Positions 59,417 through 64,000 of a stretch of DNA of 64,000 nt are shown here, one piece after another. Source of the DNA: a bacterium (GTDB lineage Bacteria > Bdellovibrionota > Bacteriovoracia > Bacteriovoracales > Bacteriovoracaceae); assembly GCA_030425045.1 (NCBI GenBank), contig JAUHVL010000017.1, forward strand, positions 1 to 64,000, read 5' to 3'. How positions within the stretch are numbered: the first letter of the stretch is position 1; every line of letters begins with the position of its first letter. The position numbers and the translations under genes are program-made. Below the pieces are notes generated by a model. The model did not search any database. It saw only the letters and a program-made list of their open reading frames with translations, and was not told the DNA's origin.

Positions 59417-62400
59417 CTATTTCTTATCAGAAACAGTAACCAAATTTTCTTTTTCCATTTTTCTTTGTTCAAAATATGAATAAACAACAGGCACGATAAA
59501 TAAAGTTACTAACTCAACTAACATTCCACCAAGAGTTGGAATGGCCATTGGTTTCATAACTTCACTACCTGTACTTGTTGACCACATAATTGGAATTAAA
59601 GCTACAACTGTAGTTGTTGTAGTCATAACAAGGGGTCTAATTCTTCTTGAACCAGCTTCTAAAATACATTCTTTTAGACCGTCCCAATCTTTGGGTTTAT
59701 GATTCTTTATAGCCTCTTGAAGATATGTCATCATCACAACACCATCATCAACTGCGATACCAAATAGAGCAATAAATCCAACCCAAACAGCAACAGAAGT
59801 ATTAAATCCACCTATCCAAAGAAGAATTAAACCTCCAGCAAAGGCAATTGGTACTGCACTAAAAATGATTGCAGCATTTCTTAAATTTTTGATACCAAAA
59901 TAGATCAGAATAAGGTTTATTAGTAAAGCAAGAGGTACTAACATCATTAGTCTATTGTTAGAGCGAACCTGACTCTCATATTGTCCTGCCCATACAATAG
60001 AATAACCTTTAGGAAGCTCTACATTCTTTTCAATATGCTCTTTTGCTTCCTCTACAAAACCAATTAAATCTCTGCCTTGAACATTTAATAAAACAAGTGA
60101 TCTAAGCATTCCATTTTCTGACTGTATTGCAGCAGGGCCAGTAACAACTTGAATATCAGCTAGTTCAGAAAGTGGGATATGTTGTCCTAAAGGACTCGGT
60201 ACTAAAACTTTTTTAAGCTCATCTATTCTATCTCTAAGTTCTTTCTTATATCTAACTCGTATTGGGTATCGTTCTCGACCTTCATAGAATTGGCCAATAG
60301 TCATTCCCCCAACCGCTGTTTGTAATATCTTATTAATTGTTCCCGTGTTGATTCCGTATCTACTTGCAGCAACTCGGTCAATGTCAAATTCGATATAGGG
60401 CTTTCCAGTAATTTGTTCAGCGTAAACTCCATAAGCACCTTTAACTTTCTCAACTTCCTTACCTATCTTTGAAGCGATACTTTCAAGAGTTTTTAGATCA
60501 TCACCAAATATTTTAATACCAATCTGCGTTTTAATCCCTGTGGAAATCATTGCAATTCTATTTTCGATTGGAAATAACCATGCATTTACTAGGCCCGGAA
60601 CCTGAAGCTCTCCATCAAGCTCACTCATGATGTCATAAATAGATACACCGTCAGGCCACTGATCTTCAGGAACAAGCTTAATGACTGTTTCAAACATAGC
60701 AACTGGAGCTGGGTCAATTGCTGTATTTGCTCTACCAAGCTTTCCTATGGCGTCAGCTACTAGAGGATGCTCTTTTAACTTTTTATCAGTATAGGCCAAT
60801 AGCTCTCTTGCCTTTGTCATGCTCACATCGGGAGTTGTTACAGGCATATAAAGAATTTCACCTTCATTGAGAGAGGGCATAAATTCTTTACCTAATTTTG
60901 AATAGGCAAAAATTCCAAGCATAAAAATAATTGTAGGAAAAATTACAAATATTTTTCTATTATCAAGCATCCAACTTAGGGCTGGCCTATACTTTTCAAC
61001 TATAAATGAACTAACCTTGTTTTTCTCTATTGGTTTTAGCTCTCCCTTTAATAGATATGCCGATAATGCAGGGACTAAGATTATTGCCACAACTACAGAG
61101 CCAAACATAGCAAGTGTTTTTGCCCATGCAAGTGGCCCAAATAACTTTCCTTCACTTCCTTCAAGTCCAAAGACTGGCAAGAATGTAACAATTGTCGTTG
61201 CAACAGCCGTTAGAATCGCTGGCCCAACTTCACGAGCTGATTTAACGATGATTTCAATTCTATCTTTCTTGGATGCATTAGGATTTTGGGCCAGATGAGA
61301 ATATATATTCTCAGTCATAATAATACCCATATCAACCATTGAACCAATAGCTATAACAAGCCCAGACAAGCTCATTACATTTGAGTCTATACCTAGAAGC
61401 TTCATCAGAATAAAACTTATTCCCACACCGAACGGAAGTGTAAGAGAAACTAAAATTGACGATTTAAGATGAAGTAAGAATAAAAGGATAACGATAATGG
61501 TTATGATAATTTCTTGTCCAAGAGCTGTATAAACTGTTCCAATTGTTCGCTCGATTACTTCTGTTCGATCATAGAAAGGTACAAGCTTAACACCTTTTGG
61601 AAGTCCTTTTTCGACAATTGAAAGTCTTTCTTTTACATTATCAATAACTTCTTTCGGATTCTCACCAAATCGCATAGTTACAACGCCACCAACAGACTCA
61701 ACACCATTTTTATCAAGTGCACCTCTTCTAAATCCCGGCCCAATGTTTACACTAGCTAAGTCTTTTACTCTAATTGGTGAATTATTCTTTACTGCAACTA
61801 CGACATTCTCAATATCAGAAATGCTTTTAAAGAAGCCCTTACCACGAACAACGAACTCTCTATCGCCATCCTCGACTACCTCTGCACCAACATCAATATT
61901 ACTATTTTGGATTGACTTAATAAGTTTCGAGAAGTGAACGTCATAGGCAAATAGTTTATTTGGATCAACATCTATTTGATATTCTTTTACAAATCCACCA
62001 ATACTAGCGACTTCACTTACTCCCTCTACACCTTGAAGGAGATAGCGTACATAGAAATCCTGAATTGATCTAAGCTCTGCTAATGACTTTGGCCTTGATG
62101 CACCTTTCTCATTTTCAAGTGTGTACCAAAATATTTGCCCTAATCCCGTAGCATCCGGCCCCATATTAGGAGTTACTCCTGACGGAAGTTCGGATGAAGC
62201 AGTTGATAACTTCTCTAAGACTCGGCTTCTACTCCAGTAAAAATCGACATCATCTTTAAAAATCACATAAATAATAGAAAAACCGAACGCTGAGGTCGCA
62301 CGAATATTTTTTACACCCGGAATCCCTTGCATCATTACACTTAAAGGATATGTAACTTGTTCTTCAATATCTTTAGGTGATCTTCCGGGCCATTCAGTAA

Positions 62401-62548
62401 AAACAATCTGTTGATTCTCACCAATATCAGGAATAGCATCAATCCTAGCTGTTTTAAGACTGAATATTGACAGCAACGCTATAAAGACAAATCCTATAAC
62501 TACAACTGCACGATTACGAATAGATAATTCTATTAAGTTCTGAATCAT
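59417..62548 (-). CDS. cusA: CusA-type heavy-metal efflux RND transporter (Cu/Ag type)
   Basis: This 1043-residue RND pump is full length. It differs from the neighbour at 53311: helix 4 has AIGSMVDMGIIMTEN with one relay Asp, as in CusA. The methionine positions of the Cu(I)/Ag(I) path are visible in 'DPAPVAMFETVIKL' and 'ENRIAMISTGIKTQIGIKIF'. These features point to monovalent-metal export. It works with the CusB-like adaptor encoded 9 bp upstream. No separate outer-membrane factor is in this part, so it may share the TolC-type channel at 57044. Confidence 0.93.
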   Translation of the reverse strand: MIQNLIELSIRNRAVVVIGFVFIALLSIFSLKTARIDAIPDIGENQQIVFTEWPGRSPKDIEEQVTYPLSVMMQGIPGVKNIRATSAFGFSIIYVIFKDDVDFYWSRSRVLEKLSTASSELPSGVTPNMGPDATGLGQIFWYTLENEKGASRPKSLAELRSIQDFYVRYLLQGVEGVSEVASIGGFVKEYQIDVDPNKLFAYDVHFSKLIKSIQNSNIDVGAEVVEDGDREFVVRGKGFFKSISDIENVVVAVKNNSPIRVKDLASVNIGPGFRRGALDKNGVESVGGVVTMRFGENPKEVIDNVKERLSIVEKGLPKGVKLVPFYDRTEVIERTIGTVYTALGQEIIITIIVILLFLLHLKSSILVSLTLPFGVGISFILMKLLGIDSNVMSLSGLVIAIGSMVDMGIIMTENIYSHLAQNPNASKKDRIEIIVKSAREVGPAILTAVATTIVTFLPVFGLEGSEGKLFGPLAWAKTLAMFGSVVVAIILVPALSAYLLKGELKPIEKNKVSSFIVEKYRPALSWMLDNRKIFVIFPTIIFMLGIFAYSKLGKEFMPSLNEGEILYMPVTTPDVSMTKARELLAYTDKKLKEHPLVADAIGKLGRANTAIDPAPVAMFETVIKLVPEDQWPDGVSIYDIMSELDGELQVPGLVNAWLFPIENRIAMISTGIKTQIGIKIFGDDLKTLESIASKIGKEVEKVKGAYGVYAEQITGKPYIEFDIDRVAASRYGINTGTINKILQTAVGGMTIGQFYEGRERYPIRVRYKKELRDRIDELKKVLVPSPLGQHIPLSELADIQVVTGPAAIQSENGMLRSLVLLNVQGRDLIGFVEEAKEHIEKNVELPKGYSIVWAGQYESQVRSNNRLMMLVPLALLINLILIYFGIKNLRNAAIIFSAVPIAFAGGLILLWIGGFNTSVAVWVGFIALFGIAVDDGVVMMTYLQEAIKNHKPKDWDGLKECILEAGSRRIRPLVMTTTTTVVALIPIMWSTSTGSEVMKPMAIPTLGGMLVELVTLFIVPVVYSYFEQRKMEKENLVTVSDKK

Positions 62549-62557
62549 AGTTTGCCC

Positions 62558-63946
62558 TTAGTGGTTGTGACCTGAAGTTTTGGATTCTTTCATATCTTCG
62601 TAGCCACCAAAAAGTTGTGCTTGAGCATCTAATAGAAAATTTCCTTCAATCACGACTTCTTCGCCTTCCATTAAGCCATGTTTAATTTCAACGTAACCTT
62701 CAGATTCATAACCTGCATGAACAGTTTTTGCCTGAAAGTTCTTACCAGAAACCTTGACCCAGACGACTTTTCTTTTACCGGTATCAATCACTGCCGTTCT
62801 TGGTACAACAAGAGGCATTCCTTCTATATCTACATTTAAAACTGCATTTGCGATCATTCCGGGCTTTAACTTACCTGAAGCGTTTTCAATAGTTGCTCTA
62901 ACCTTTAATGTTCTTGATTTTTGATCTAGGACAGGGTTTACAAAATCTATTTCACCTACAAGCTTTTCCCCCGGAATAGCAGTAAATTCTAAATCTACTT
63001 TTTGTCCGATCTTAATTAATGATGAATCATGTTCATATACATCCATCTCGACCCAAACATCTGCTAAGTCTGATAGTTCAAAGAAGTTTTGCCCTTCTTT
63101 AAAGTATTTACCAACAGTAGCATTTCTTGATCGAACTATACCTGTTGCGTTTGAATATATTGTAATTTGTCTTGGCACTTTTCCTTTCTTATACCAATCT
63201 TCAAACTGAAATCTCTTAATTCCCCAAAGTTTGAGTCTTTCAATACTTTGCCCGAGCATATCTTTAAATTCTTTAGTTTTGCTTTTTGTATAACTTTTTC
63301 GAGCTAGTAAATATTCTTCTCCAGCAGTAATTAGTTTAGGACTATATAAATCAATTACAGGATCACCAATTTTAACCATACTCCCTGTTGACTTAACATA
63401 AACCTTTTCAACTCTCCCTCCAATACGAGCAGGGATATTGCTTTCCTTTTCCTCAGACTGGAGGACAGAACCAAGCAATCTAATTTTTTTAGTCATCTTC
63501 ATCGTCGTTACAGGAAAGAAGTCTGGCTCAAAATGTTTTAACTGCGCTTTTCTTAGTTTCACTTTAGCGACTACCTTAGCGGCCTTATTTTCCTTTGGTT
63601 TTTTGACCATTGGTGTACCATCCATAGGACAAACATCTTCAGTTTCGCTTGTCACGTCAGGAAAATCCTTACATTGCCAAATATCTTTTTCAGGAACTAC
63701 AGCCGCCTCTTGAATATCTTCTTCATCGTCAACTTCAATCTTTGTTAGATTCATATGACATATTGGACATTTTCCCATTTCTTTTTCTTTAATCTGTGGG
63801 TGCATAGAGCAAGTATAATAAACCTTAGTCTTAGAGTGTTCATGCCCATCAACAGTTTTACTTGATTCACTAGAGCCTTCTTTTTGACATGAAACACCTA
63901 TAACAAGGAGAAACATTAAAAATATAACACTGATTAACTTATTCAT
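62558..63946 (-). CDS. cusB: CusB-type periplasmic adaptor with two heavy-metal-binding modules
   Basis: This 462-residue protein has a lipoprotein-like signal (LVIGVSCQKEG). Two heavy-metal-binding modules follow: 'YYTCSMHPQIKEKEMGKCPI' CHM and 'WQCKDFPDVTSETEDVCPMD' GTPM. The rest is a CusB-type membrane fusion protein: beta-barrel, lipoyl part ('RIGGRVEKVYVKSTGSMVKI'), helical hairpin, then 'GMIANAVLNVDIEGMPLVVP'. CusB hands Cu(I)/Ag(I) to CusA. It is the first gene of the cus unit on this strand; AGGAGAG precedes the ATG. The last 54 bp of the window upstream show no clear promoter. Confidence 0.9.
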   Translation of the reverse strand: MNKLISVIFLMFLLVIGVSCQKEGSSESSKTVDGHEHSKTKVYYTCSMHPQIKEKEMGKCPICHMNLTKIEVDDEEDIQEAAVVPEKDIWQCKDFPDVTSETEDVCPMDGTPMVKKPKENKAAKVVAKVKLRKAQLKHFEPDFFPVTTMKMTKKIRLLGSVLQSEEKESNIPARIGGRVEKVYVKSTGSMVKIGDPVIDLYSPKLITAGEEYLLARKSYTKSKTKEFKDMLGQSIERLKLWGIKRFQFEDWYKKGKVPRQITIYSNATGIVRSRNATVGKYFKEGQNFFELSDLADVWVEMDVYEHDSSLIKIGQKVDLEFTAIPGEKLVGEIDFVNPVLDQKSRTLKVRATIENASGKLKPGMIANAVLNVDIEGMPLVVPRTAVIDTGKRKVVWVKVSGKNFQAKTVHAGYESEGYVEIKHGLMEGEEVVIEGNFLLDAQAQLFGGYEDMKESKTSGHNH

Positions 63947-64000
63947 TTAAGGACTCTCCTTTAACATACTTTAATGTTGCTCTTTTAATATCTCTTTTTG

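Overview
The window is AT-rich bacterial chromosome with tightly packed genes on both strands, many overlapping stops and starts, and no rRNA, tRNA, CRISPR array or insertion sequence that I can see. Many products are exported, and there are glutathione-dependent formaldehyde detoxification, a CcmI-type domain, Tat signals, tripartite RND pumps and a sigma-54 promoter. The organism is therefore Gram-negative. The style (low GC, CarD-like proteins, DTW proteins, many small secreted proteins of unknown function, RRM protein) fits the Bdellovibrionota, most like Bacteriovorax/Halobacteriovorax. That placement is an inference, not a database result.

Layout. 0.1-7.6 kb: ABM-like monooxygenase, DoxX-like protein, secreted beta-propeller, secreted caspase-like protease with calcium-binding repeats, DsbA/DsbB oxidative folding pair, SOUL haem-binding lipoprotein with a probable ATT start, GNAT, and a secreted protein-glutaminase-like enzyme behind a sigma-54 promoter. 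7.6-17 kb: YajQ, DEAD-box helicase, an asymmetric ABC-F ATPase, PhoX-type phosphatase, a frameshifted outer-membrane protein, POT transporter and a DTW-domain RNA-modification enzyme. 17-27 kb: stand-alone CcmI domain, aldo/keto reductases, nuclease, YdjM-like protein, rhomboid protease, FHA-RDD protein, and the formaldehyde operon (AKR, AdhC, FghA). 27-36 kb: DnaB-like ATPase, FabZ-like dehydratase, saccharopine dehydrogenase, parvulin, Cys/His-rich small proteins, R2-like diiron protein, CBS pair, two tandem CarD-like proteins, RRM protein and a YhiN flavoprotein. 37-50 kb: a MORN-repeat exported protein with a polymorphic-toxin-like C-terminus followed by a probable immunity gene, a TPR/winged-helix regulator, secreted proteins, methyltransferase, esterase, RluF, HD hydrolase, VOC protein and a second DTW protein.

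50.1-64 kb is a heavy-metal resistance block. It holds a CopZ-like 2Fe-2S protein and a catalytic-domain-less recombinase-like DNA-binding protein, with candidate operator and G-quadruplex elements between them. On the minus strand follow two RND systems: CusB-CusA-DUF3347 (Cu/Ag type) and TolC-'mini-CzcB'-CzcA (Zn/Co/Cd type). They are followed by two CDF exporters separated by an isoprenylcysteine-methyltransferase-like protein. The genes appear to work as layered metal export: cytoplasm to periplasm by CDF, and periplasm to outside by RND, with His/Met/Cys-rich periplasmic proteins as metal carriers.

The strongest leads for new biology are: the MORN-scaffold toxin/immunity pair; the mini membrane-fusion protein lacking the hairpin and lipoyl parts; the sigma-54-controlled exported deamidase; the ABC-F protein with exactly one intact composite ATPase site; and a recurring promoter layout that predicts leaderless mRNAs.
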